Assembly (NCBI GenBank): GCA_009787135.1
Contig: WRGP01000252.1
Span: 1 to 29,318, forward strand
Reading direction: 5' to 3'
Source: Bacillota bacterium
Lineage (GTDB): Bacteria > Bacillota > Clostridia > Christensenellales > Aristaeellaceae
DNA: 29,318 nt
Shown here: positions 22,483-29,318 of the stretch, one piece after another
How the letters are laid out: every line of letters starts with the position of its first letter
How positions within the stretch are numbered: the first letter of the stretch is position 1
The notes under the pieces: generated by a model
Databases searched by the model: none
Told to the model about the DNA's origin: nothing
Seen by the model: only the letters and a program-made list of their open reading frames with translations
Translations under genes and position numbers: made by a program

Positions 22483-22498
22483 GTTGAGCCGGCTCAAC
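22483..22498. repeat. 16-bp perfect palindrome
   Basis: GTTGAGCC-GGCTCAAC at 22483-22498 lies in the gap between the DUF3810 gene and the antitoxin gene, both on the minus strand. It has no loop and no T-tract, which fits a dimeric protein-binding site better than a terminator. Confidence 0.5.
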
Positions 22499-22546
22499 TG
22501 GCAGGAACGCACAGCCTGCCCCGTGCGCCCATGGGAAAGTTTTCGT

Positions 22547-23626
22547 CTATGGCTTCACCATGGGCGCTCTCGTGATGCCGGACAGGTTGGATGAAACGGA
22601 AGCTGTGGACATTCCTGCCCCCTCCCCCTTCCGCGCCAGCGCCAGCAACAAATCCACCACGCGCCCATAGGACCGCGCGCTCTGGTCCCCACGCCCCGCA
22701 ACGCCCAAATACGCGTTATTCACCCACGCGGCGGTTTCCGCCGCCTTTGTCCCGCTGTACCGCGACCAAAATGCGGAGCGCTCCGCAATATCTCCCGCCA
22801 CCTCCGGTGAAATCGCCTCCCAGCAGCGCAAATACCGTTCATACCCAGCGCCTTTGAGCGCATTCATCGCATACAGCAAAGCGCACACCGACCCGCTGTA
22901 GCGGGCAAACGCATCCTCCGATGCCTCACAAGCCAAATACGCCACCAAATTCGCGTCTTCCTCGCGGGCAAAGCCGCGCACATGGGCCGCCTCGTGACAG
23001 GCCGCGAACGGGAGCGATACCGCGGGAATCTCCCCGTTCACCAGCGCCTCCAACGTAAAAGGCGAGGCAATGCCCTCAATCATCAGGCGCGTGAGCAGCG
23101 GACTGGCCAGCGCGGCCTTCGGGCGGCCAAACCGCCCCTTGGGGATGGGCCACTGTGCCGCCGCCGCATCCATGGCTTCCCCCGCGGTTTTGCCCATGTC
23201 GGCCGTCAGCGTGGACGGCGGCGGTACATAGCGGGCGTTGGCCTGCTCAATCAGCTTGTCACATAAAACCGCAAGCTCCTCCGGCGTGGAGGCCCGCACG
23301 GGCAAGTCCAGCGTTTCCTCCAGCGGCAGGCGGAAATAATTCAGGCCCCATCCGCCAAAGAACAGCGCCAACACCAGACCGCAGGCCGTCAGTATCATAA
23401 AAAACCTTTTCTTCCAAAATAAGGTTATCATAAAAATAACAAAAATTATAAGCAGGATCTCAATCACCGGCACAGGGCACAGCGACATAAGGCGGCTGGC
23501 CGGCGCGGCGATCCACGGGTATACGCCCGCGGCATACAGGCGCTCCACCCACGCGGGCCGCAAAGAAGCCAGGTACCTCAGCAAGAGCGCCGCCGGCAGC
23601 GGCGTCAGCGCGAACATCCGTTTCAT
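22547..23626 (-). CDS. DUF3810-family membrane metallopeptidase-like protein
   Basis: A 359-residue protein. Two or three N-terminal hydrophobic helices lie between about residues 5 and 95 (including VIEILLIIFVIFMITLF and the following helix that ends in FFGGWGLNYFR), with a mostly soluble remainder. H211-E-A-A-H215 in FAACHEAAHVRGF is a zinc-metallopeptidase HExxH motif, and the following EEDANLVAYLAC supplies a plausible third ligand Glu. The WGLNYFRLPL segment and this motif are characteristic of DUF3810. The substrate is unknown; activity in or at the membrane is inferred. GGGGG lies about 7 bases before the ATG. It is divergent from dxs. Confidence 0.87.
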   Translation of the reverse strand: MKRMFALTPLPAALLLRYLASLRPAWVERLYAAGVYPWIAAPASRLMSLCPVPVIEILLIIFVIFMITLFWKKRFFMILTACGLVLALFFGGWGLNYFRLPLEETLDLPVRASTPEELAVLCDKLIEQANARYVPPPSTLTADMGKTAGEAMDAAAAQWPIPKGRFGRPKAALASPLLTRLMIEGIASPFTLEALVNGEIPAVSLPFAACHEAAHVRGFAREEDANLVAYLACEASEDAFARYSGSVCALLYAMNALKGAGYERYLRCWEAISPEVAGDIAERSAFWSRYSGTKAAETAAWVNNAYLGVAGRGDQSARSYGRVVDLLLALARKGEGAGMSTASVSSNLSGITRAPMVKP

Positions 23627-23660
23627 CCGCCATCCCCCATAGTGCTGTCCTTCTACGCAT

Positions 23661-23690
23661 AGTATACAATCTTCGAGACGGCAATTTCAA
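23661..23690 (-). promoter_or_regulatory. Promoter of the DUF3810 gene
   Basis: On the minus strand, TTGAAA (23690-23685), an 18-bp spacer and TATACT (23666-23661). It is back to back with the dxs promoter. Confidence 0.6.
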
Positions 23691-23697
23691 TGCCAGT

Positions 23698-23726
23698 TTG
23701 CGCCAGCATATGCGCTATGGTATACT
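23698..23726 (+). promoter_or_regulatory. Extended -10 promoter of dxs, predicted leaderless
   Basis: TTGCGC (23698-23703), a 17-bp spacer and TATACT (23721-23726) preceded by TGG. Only six bases separate the -10 box from the dxs ATG at 23733, so the transcript should start at or next to the A of the start codon. Confidence 0.65.
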
Positions 23727-23732
23727 CTGCTT

Positions 23733-25586
23733 ATGCTAGAAACCATTCTTTCCCCGCTGGATGTTCGGAATCTGACGCCCGCGCAGGCCGAAGCGCTCGC
23801 CTTGGAGATACGCCAGGTCATCATTGACACCGTCGCACGGACCGGCGGGCATTTGGCGTCCAATCTGGGCACGGTGGAACTCACGCTCGCGCTCCACCGT
23901 GTGCTTGACTTGCCAAGGGATAAAATCATTTTTGACGTGGGCCACCAATGCTACACGCACAAGCTGCTCACCGGCAGGCAATCGCTTCAATCCACGCTGC
24001 GCTCCCAAGGCGGCGTCTCCGGCTTTCCAAAGCGTTCCGAAAGCGAATATGACGTTTTTGAGACGGGCCACGCTTCCACCGCGCTCTCCGCAGCGCTGGG
24101 CATGGCCAGGGCGCGTGATCTTCTTGGGGAACGCCATACCATCGTCGCGCTCGTCGGCGACGGAGCGCTCACCGGGGGCATGTGTTACGAGGCGCTCAAC
24201 GACGCGGGCAGCCGCCCCACGCAGCTCATCTTGCTGCTCAATGATAACGAGATGTCCATCGCGCGCAACGTCGGCGCGTTATCCACCTATTTGACGCGCC
24301 TGCGCGGCAGCAAAAGATGGATTGGCGCAAAGCGCGCCGTCAAGCGGGGGCTTAACCGGCTCCCCCTGGTAGGCGCGCCGCTGGCCCGAACAGTCGAGCG
24401 GATGAAGCGCACGGTCAAGCTGATGCTTATCCCAGGCGAATTTTTTGAGGCGCTTGGCTTCGCGTATTTAGGGCCCATCGACGGGCACGATATCGCCATG
24501 CTCGAAAACACGCTGGCTGACGCGCGGGCCATGAACCAGCCCGTCGTGATACACGCGGTGACGCAGAAAGGACGCGGCTATGCCCTTGCGGAGCGCAAGC
24601 CCGAAGCCTTCCATGGAGCGCCTCCTTTTTTTGTGGAGAGCGGCCATAGGCGCGCGATCAAAAAGAATGGCGTCGTGTCCGCCGCAAGCGTCGCGGGGGA
24701 GACCCTCGCCGCCCTGGCGCAAGAGGATGCGCGCGTGGTGGCCATCACCGCGGCAATGCCGCATGGCACGGGCCTTTTGCGTTTCGCGTCAAAATTTCCC
24801 GATCGTTTTTTTGATGTGGGCATCGCGGAGGAGCATGCCGTGACCCTTGCGGCGGGCATGGCCTCGAGCGGCCTTCGGCCCGTGTTTGCCGTCTACGCGA
24901 GCTTTCTGCAGCGTGGTATGGATCAGCTTGCGCACGACGTTTGCCTGCAAAACCTGCCCGTGCTGTTCCTTATCGACCACGCGGGCTTTATCCCCGGCGA
25001 CGGCGCCACCCACCAGGGTATCTATGACCTGCCCATGCTGCGCGCCATGCCGGGCCTTACGGTCTTCACCCCCTGCGACAGCCGCGAGCTTGCCGCGATG
25101 ATCCGGGCCGCGCTGACGCTTCCCGGCCCCTGTGCGGTCCGTTATCCCAAAGACCTTCCCGAGAAGCTGGGCGAAACAGCGCCTTGCGGGCGTTGGCGGC
25201 GCATTGTCGGGGGGGACGGCCCCGCGCTTGTCGGCGCTGGGCACGCGGTGCTGGTGGCGTGCGAGACAGCCGGCCTGCTCCGCGCCCAAGGCGTGCGCTG
25301 CGCCGTATGGAGCGCGTCGTCCATCGTCCCTTTGGATACGGCGGCGTTGGAGGCCTTAGGCAAGCACGCGCTCATCGCCGTGCTGGAAGAAGGGGTCATT
25401 GCGGGCGGGCTTGGCGAGGCAATCGCGGGGCATTATGCCGCTCAAGGGAAAAAGCCTCAAATTCTGCGGCTTGGCGTGGAAGGGGACGCGCCCGGCGCGC
25501 ATTCCATCGAAGGGCTGCTTAAAGCGTGCGGTATCGACCCGCCGCTGGCCGCTGAGCGGATTCTGGGAGGATATCATGCCAAGTAA
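23733..25586 (+). CDS. dxs: 1-deoxy-D-xylulose-5-phosphate synthase
   Basis: A 617-residue thiamine diphosphate enzyme that condenses pyruvate and glyceraldehyde 3-phosphate, the committed step of the MEP isoprenoid pathway. Visible signatures: GGHLASNLGTVELT near residue 40, IIFDVGHQCYTHKLLTGR near 70, the ThDP motif GDGALTGG with NDN about 30 residues later, the transketolase central domain with RFFDVGIAEEHAV, and the C-terminal domain with GAHSIEGLLKACGI-type sequence. The start at 23733 gives the normal family N-terminus, but no Shine-Dalgarno sequence is upstream and a promoter -10 box lies six bases away. The last 11 bp overlap tlyA. Confidence 0.97.
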   Translation: MLETILSPLDVRNLTPAQAEALALEIRQVIIDTVARTGGHLASNLGTVELTLALHRVLDLPRDKIIFDVGHQCYTHKLLTGRQSLQSTLRSQGGVSGFPKRSESEYDVFETGHASTALSAALGMARARDLLGERHTIVALVGDGALTGGMCYEALNDAGSRPTQLILLLNDNEMSIARNVGALSTYLTRLRGSKRWIGAKRAVKRGLNRLPLVGAPLARTVERMKRTVKLMLIPGEFFEALGFAYLGPIDGHDIAMLENTLADARAMNQPVVIHAVTQKGRGYALAERKPEAFHGAPPFFVESGHRRAIKKNGVVSAASVAGETLAALAQEDARVVAITAAMPHGTGLLRFASKFPDRFFDVGIAEEHAVTLAAGMASSGLRPVFAVYASFLQRGMDQLAHDVCLQNLPVLFLIDHAGFIPGDGATHQGIYDLPMLRAMPGLTVFTPCDSRELAAMIRAALTLPGPCAVRYPKDLPEKLGETAPCGRWRRIVGGDGPALVGAGHAVLVACETAGLLRAQGVRCAVWSASSIVPLDTAALEALGKHALIAVLEEGVIAGGLGEAIAGHYAAQGKKPQILRLGVEGDAPGAHSIEGLLKACGIDPPLAAERILGGYHAK

Positions 25587-26397
25587 GCAGCGGCTGGACG
25601 TCGCGTTGGTCCGGCGCGGGCTGGCGCGAAGCCGGGAACATGGCCAGGCCATGATCCTTTCCGGCACGGTCTTTCTCAACGGCCGGCGCGCGGACAAGGC
25701 GTCGTTCATGGTCGTGGATTCAGACGCCCTGGAGGTGCGCGGCGCGCCGCACCCGTACGTAAGCCGGGGCGGCCTGAAGCTGCAAAAGGCCCTTGAGGTC
25801 TTTCGGGTGGACACGAGGGATGCGGTGGCCATGGATATCGGCGCTTCCACGGGCGGTTTTACCGACGTGCTGCTGCGTGCGGGTGCAAGGAAGGTATACG
25901 CCATAGACGTGGGCTATGGCCAGCTCGATTGGAAGCTCCGAACCGACCCCCGCGTGGTGGTCATGGAGCGGACGAACGCGCGCCATCTCGCGCCGGAACA
26001 GTTTCCAGACCCCCCCGCGCTGTGTGTCATGGACGTGTCCTTTATTTCCGTCAGGCTCATCCTTCCGGCGGCCCTGCGCGTCATGGGCGGCGCTGGATGT
26101 TTTGTCATCCTTATCAAGCCGCAGTTTGAGGCGGGCCGTGACCGCGTGGGAAAAAAGGGCGTGGTGCGGGACGCGGCGGCGCATCTGGAGGTGCTCCAAA
26201 ACGTGCGCGCCTTTGCGGGGGGCATAGGCCTTGCCGTTCGGGGCGTGGATTTTTCCCCCATCGCCGGGCCGGAGGGCAATCTTGAGTTTTTGCTCAACCT
26301 TGCGCCGGGGGAAGAGGCTGATTCTCGCGTAACAATAAAAGACCTTGAGGAAATTGTGGCGAAAGCGCATAAAACACTAGGCCAAGGTTTGCAATAG
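25576..26397 (+). CDS. tlyA: TlyA-family rRNA 2'-O-methyltransferase
   Basis: A 273-residue protein. Residues 1 to about 65 form an S4 RNA-binding domain (RLDVALVRRGLARSREHGQ). The remainder is an FtsJ-like Rossmann methyltransferase, with SAM motif I D87-IGASTGGFTD and the IDVGYGQLDW, DVSFIS and LIKPQFEAG segments of the TlyA family. TlyA methylates cytidine ribose 2'-OH in 23S rRNA, and in many species 16S rRNA too; it is often misannotated as a haemolysin. The start at 25576 lies inside the end of dxs with GGGAGG 5 bases upstream, so the two are coupled. A longer in-frame extension from 25399 is rejected because it lies inside dxs. Confidence 0.95.
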   Translation: MPSKQRLDVALVRRGLARSREHGQAMILSGTVFLNGRRADKASFMVVDSDALEVRGAPHPYVSRGGLKLQKALEVFRVDTRDAVAMDIGASTGGFTDVLLRAGARKVYAIDVGYGQLDWKLRTDPRVVVMERTNARHLAPEQFPDPPALCVMDVSFISVRLILPAALRVMGGAGCFVILIKPQFEAGRDRVGKKGVVRDAAAHLEVLQNVRAFAGGIGLAVRGVDFSPIAGPEGNLEFLLNLAPGEEADSRVTIKDLEEIVAKAHKTLGQGLQ

Positions 26398-26417
26398 CAT
26401 GCGTTTAATGCTATACT
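26389..26417 (+). promoter_or_regulatory. Extended -10 promoter of nadK, predicted leaderless
   Basis: TTGCAA (26389-26394), a 17-bp spacer and TATACT (26412-26417) preceded by TGC. Seven bases separate the -10 box from the nadK ATG at 26425. The -35 box overlaps the end of tlyA. Confidence 0.65.
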
Positions 26418-26424
26418 AAAAGGC

Positions 26425-27282
26425 ATGAAAATAAAGACGCTGGGGCTCTTGGTGCATCCCGCTAACCTCATGGGCAAAGGGCTTGTACCAGATGTCGCCA
26501 GGGCTTGCGAGAAGGCAGGCCTTACGCTGATGATGGAGCCTACGGCGGCGGCCGCTGGGCCCGTGTATGCCATGGAAGAGTTCGTGCGGGAGGCCGATGC
26601 CCTGCTTGTGCTGGGCGGGGACGGCACTATCTTGCGCGCGGTTCGTTACATGGGCGAACAGATTCGCCCGGTTCTTGGCATCAACATCGGCACGCTGGGT
26701 TTCCTGGCGGAATGCGTGCCCGAGGCGCTGCAAACGTGCGTTGACCGTCTCGCGGCGGGCGAGTTCGCGTTGGAACAGCGCATGTTGTTGCATGCCCGCC
26801 TTAGGGACGACGCGGCTATTTACACCGCGCTTAATGACGTTGTGGTCACCCGCGGGAGTTTCACACGGGTCATCCAGTCGGACGCGTATGTTGACGGCGT
26901 GCTGGCCGCGCGGTATTCAGGCGACGGTACGGTCATCGCCAGCCCTACGGGCTCTACGGCGTATTCGCTTTCGGCGGGCGGGCCGGTCGTAGCGCCGGGG
27001 CTTGAATGTTTTATCGTGGCGCCCATCTGCCCGCATACGCTCTCGAGCCGGCCCATGGTCATCTCCGCCGTGTCACAGGTTCGGCTTTTGTTTACACCCC
27101 GCGGCGACGACGGCGGCATGCTGCTGTCCGTGGACGGCGCGCAGTGCCGCATCCTTCATGAGGTTACTGAAATCAACATCCGCCGCTCCGAGCGGACGCT
27201 GCCCTTTGTCCGCTTTGGCGAGGATCGTTTTTTTGAGATGCTGCGCACCAAGCTGTCCAAATGGGGCGGCGAGCCGCAATGA
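26425..27282 (+). CDS. nadK: NAD kinase
   Basis: A 285-residue ATP-NAD kinase that makes NADP from NAD. The diagnostic motifs are present: G64-G-D-G-T68 in VLGGDGTILRAVR, NIGTLGFLAE shortly after, N137-D in NDVVVTRGS, and SPTGSTAYSLSAGGP near residue 175. Length is normal for the bacterial enzyme. The AAAAGG just before the ATG is too close (one base) to act as a normal ribosome-binding site. The gene sits in the conserved tlyA-nadK-argR-recN cluster and probably has its own promoter as well as read-through from dxs-tlyA. Confidence 0.97.
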   Translation: MKIKTLGLLVHPANLMGKGLVPDVARACEKAGLTLMMEPTAAAAGPVYAMEEFVREADALLVLGGDGTILRAVRYMGEQIRPVLGINIGTLGFLAECVPEALQTCVDRLAAGEFALEQRMLLHARLRDDAAIYTALNDVVVTRGSFTRVIQSDAYVDGVLAARYSGDGTVIASPTGSTAYSLSAGGPVVAPGLECFIVAPICPHTLSSRPMVISAVSQVRLLFTPRGDDGGMLLSVDGAQCRILHEVTEINIRRSERTLPFVRFGEDRFFEMLRTKLSKWGGEPQ

Positions 27283-27313
27283 CGACGCGGCGGTATAGAA
27301 AGGATGCGGTCCC

Positions 27314-27769
27314 ATGAAGGTGAAACGTCATCGGGCCATACTTGATATCATTGAAAATGGCAGTATTGAAACGCAGGAAGAGCTTGCCAAGGAGCTTTTG
27401 CGTTGCGGCTTCAACGTAACGCAGGCTACGATCTCCCGCGATATCAAGGCGCTGAGGCTGTTTAAGGTGCTTGGCGACGACGGATCCTACCACTACGCCG
27501 TGGCGGCGGAGCGGGCCGAGCAGGGTTTCCTGAATGAACGGCTTCGCCGTGTTTTTGCCGAAACGGTTTTGTCCATTGACGTGGCGGCCAACCTGATCGT
27601 CATCAAAACCCTCCCCGGCAGCGCGCATGCGGCGGCGGAGTTGGCGGATACCATGCGTTGGGAGGAAATCATCGGCACCCTTGCGGGCGACAATACCATT
27701 TTCGTCGCCATGCGGGACGCGCGGTGCGCGCCTGAGGTGGCGGAGCGCTTTAGAGGAATGATGAAATAG
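27314..27769 (+). CDS. argR: Arginine repressor
   Basis: A 151-residue ArgR. An N-terminal winged helix ends in the recognition helix region NVTQATISRDIKALRL (residues about 35-50). The C-terminal hexamerisation and arginine-binding domain includes LPGSAHAAAELAD and IGTLAGDNTIFVA, the latter holding the conserved GTxAGDxT arginine-binding loop. ArgR represses arginine biosynthesis and can activate catabolism. AAAGGATG lies about 9 bases upstream of the ATG. It is 31 bp after nadK and its stop shares one base with the recN start. Confidence 0.97.
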   Translation: MKVKRHRAILDIIENGSIETQEELAKELLRCGFNVTQATISRDIKALRLFKVLGDDGSYHYAVAAERAEQGFLNERLRRVFAETVLSIDVAANLIVIKTLPGSAHAAAELADTMRWEEIIGTLAGDNTIFVAMRDARCAPEVAERFRGMMK

Positions 27770-29318
27770 TGCTGCTGCAAGTTTCTATACGCGATATCGC
27801 GCTCATTGACCGGCTCGAGGTACAGTTCGGGCCGGGTTTAAACGTATTGACGGGCGAAACCGGCGCGGGCAAGTCCATCGTTGTGGGTTCGCTTGACTTT
27901 GTGCTGGGCGGCCGCGCGGATAAGGACCGCATCGCGGGCGGCGAAAGCAAGGGCCGGGTCGAGGTGCTCTTTGATACCCGGGGCATGCCCCGCCTGCACG
28001 CGCTGCTCGCCGAAATGGGGCTGGAGGCGGAGGACGGCCTGCTCCCGCTTGCGCGCGAGATCAATCAAAGCGGCCGCAGCATCTGCCGGGCCGCCGGGGT
28101 TATCGTGCCGCTCGGCCAGCTCAGGCAGATCGCGGCCCTGCTGGTGGACCTGCACGGGCAGCATCAGCACCAAAGCCTGCTGGACCCGGGCACGCACCTT
28201 TCGTTTCTGGACGCCATGGGCGGGGATTCGCACCACGCGCTTCTGTCTTCCGTCGCCGAAAGTTACGCGGCTTGGCATGACGTGAAAAAGGAGCTTGCCG
28301 CCGCGGAAGGCGGCGCGCAGGACCGCGCCCGCCGCGAGGAGATGCTCCGTTTCGCGCTGGATGAATTGGACAGCGCGAACCTGCGCGAGGGCGAGGAGCA
28401 CCCGCTGGAGCAAAAGCGTGCCGCCATGCGCAACGGTGAGCGTATCCGCGGGGCGCTGGAAAAGGCCTATGCGTACCTGTCCGGCGGATATGACGAGGAA
28501 CTTCCTTCCGCGCTGGACGCCCTGCGCGTGGCGCTGGATGCCCTTGCTGGCATCAGCCGCTATGGCGGCCGGTACGAACAGGCGCATGATCAGCTGGCCG
28601 GCGCCGTGTACGAATTGGAGGCGGTATCCAGCGACCTGTATGACCTGCGCGACAGTGCGGAGAGCGATCCTCGGCGCCTGGAGGAAATCGAGGAGCGGAT
28701 GGATCTGCTAAGCCGCCTGCGCCGCAAATACGGCGCTACCACGCAAGAAATGATCGCCTACCGCGAGCGGGTGCGCGAGCAGCTGGCGGAGAGCGAGCAT
28801 AGCGACGAGCGCGTCGCGACGCTGCGGAAAGAAGAAAACGTCCTATGGCAGCGGCTCGAAAGCGAAGCCGGGGCGCTTTCCGCCTCACGGCACGAACTGG
28901 CCGTGGCATGTGAGCGCGACGTACTCGCGCAGCTTCAGGAGTTGGGCATGCAAAGCGCGCGGTTTGAAGTGGCGTTCGCCAAGGACGCTCCGCTGGCCGC
29001 CAGCGGGCGGGACGCCGTGGAGTTTTTGCTGTCCGCTAACCTCGGCGAGCCGCCCCGGCCGCTGGCGCGCGTGGCGTCCGGCGGCGAACTCTCTCGCATC
29101 ATGCTGGCCTTTAAGTGCATAGAGGCGGAAAACGAAGGCATCCCCGTGCTCGTGTTTGACGAGATAGACACCGGCATCAGCGGCCGCATGGGACAAATCG
29201 TCGGGGAGAAGATGCGCCGCGCCGCCCGCAGCCGGCAGGTACTCTGCGTCACGCACCTGCCGCAGATCGCGGCGCTGGCGGACGCGCAGTATTTGGTGGA
29301 GAAAAAAGAAAGCGGCGA
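27769..29318 (+). CDS. recN: DNA repair protein RecN, 3' end beyond the window
   Basis: 516 codons of an SMC-like ATPase that helps in the repair of double-strand breaks. The GTG start at 27769 shares its first base with the last base of the argR stop, has GAGGA about 10 bases upstream, and gives the standard N-terminus LLQVSIRDIALIDRLEVQF. Walker A is GETGAGKS at about 29-36. The GQHQHQSLLD segment typical of RecN follows near residue 128, then a coiled-coil middle, ABC signature S437-GGELSR and Walker B VLVFDEIDTG with D464-E465. THLPQIA marks the switch region. Only the last few tens of residues are missing. The coiled-coil part seems slightly shorter than usual. Confidence 0.97.
   Translation, partial: MLLQVSIRDIALIDRLEVQFGPGLNVLTGETGAGKSIVVGSLDFVLGGRADKDRIAGGESKGRVEVLFDTRGMPRLHALLAEMGLEAEDGLLPLAREINQSGRSICRAAGVIVPLGQLRQIAALLVDLHGQHQHQSLLDPGTHLSFLDAMGGDSHHALLSSVAESYAAWHDVKKELAAAEGGAQDRARREEMLRFALDELDSANLREGEEHPLEQKRAAMRNGERIRGALEKAYAYLSGGYDEELPSALDALRVALDALAGISRYGGRYEQAHDQLAGAVYELEAVSSDLYDLRDSAESDPRRLEEIEERMDLLSRLRRKYGATTQEMIAYRERVREQLAESEHSDERVATLRKEENVLWQRLESEAGALSASRHELAVACERDVLAQLQELGMQSARFEVAFAKDAPLAASGRDAVEFLLSANLGEPPRPLARVASGGELSRIMLAFKCIEAENEGIPVLVFDEIDTGISGRMGQIVGEKMRRAARSRQVLCVTHLPQIAALADAQYLVEKKESG

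Noticed and set aside
25399..25575. N-terminal extension of tlyA into dxs
   Set aside because: The family N-terminus starts at 25576, where a strong ribosome-binding site is present.
1..29318. CRISPR arrays, tRNA or rRNA genes, complete insertion sequences
   Set aside because: No regularly spaced direct repeats, cloverleaf-like segments, rRNA stretches or intact transposase genes were seen on reading both strands.

Overview
The window looks like a chromosomal segment from a GC-rich member of the Firmicutes/Bacillota, most likely class Clostridia and perhaps Christensenellales-like. Three things point there: the dxs-tlyA-nadK-argR-recN gene order, the cdaA-cdaR pair, and small families typical of the phylum (DUF896, DUF1292, an ECF S component, an LCP protein). 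The host genes have strongly GC-rich third codon positions. Taxonomy is inferred from gene content only. I see no rRNA, tRNA, CRISPR array or intact insertion sequence.

Layout. (1) 1-1052: the 3' part of an unrecognised gene with a Cys-rich N-terminal half. (2) 1289-4278: a RidA-family deaminase (minus strand), divergent from a MacB-type fused ABC ATPase/permease. (3) about 4340-9485: an accessory island with clearly lower GC than its flanks. It carries a 989-aa DUF1653 / archaeo-eukaryotic primase / SF2 helicase / HKD nuclease protein of the TOTE conflict-system type. It also carries a tight minus-strand operon: an unknown 68-aa protein, a GNAT-flavin-binding fusion, a GNAT and a Cdd1-type helix-hairpin-helix protein. 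The island sits between the 3' ends of two convergent host genes. (4) 9503-11601: an LCP cell-wall glycopolymer transferase overlapping a secreted papain-like protein. (5) 11951-14129: cdaA and cdaR for c-di-AMP signalling, then a GC-rich, hairpin-dense gap of 367 bp. (6) 14497-17033: a membrane protein with a long acidic Tyr/Pro-rich tail, then an archaeal-type phosphoglycerate mutase. (7) 17056-22155: ispE, DUF896, DUF1292, uvrC, a glutamate 5-kinase-like enzyme and an ECF S component. (8) 22166-23626: a RelB/DinJ antitoxin with no visible toxin and a DUF3810 membrane metallopeptidase-like protein. (9) 23733 to the end: dxs-tlyA-nadK-argR-recN, with recN cut by the window edge.

How the genes fit together. 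dxs and ispE are two steps of the MEP isoprenoid pathway. cdaA/cdaR and the LCP/papain-like pair both relate to envelope homeostasis. uvrC and recN are DNA repair genes.

The main points for a second look are the single-protein TOTE-type defence candidate and its insertion context, the GNAT-flavoprotein fusion with an internal ribosome-binding site, two strong promoters (dxs and nadK) whose spacing predicts leaderless mRNAs, the orphan antitoxin feeding into a transporter gene, and the structured spacer after cdaR.
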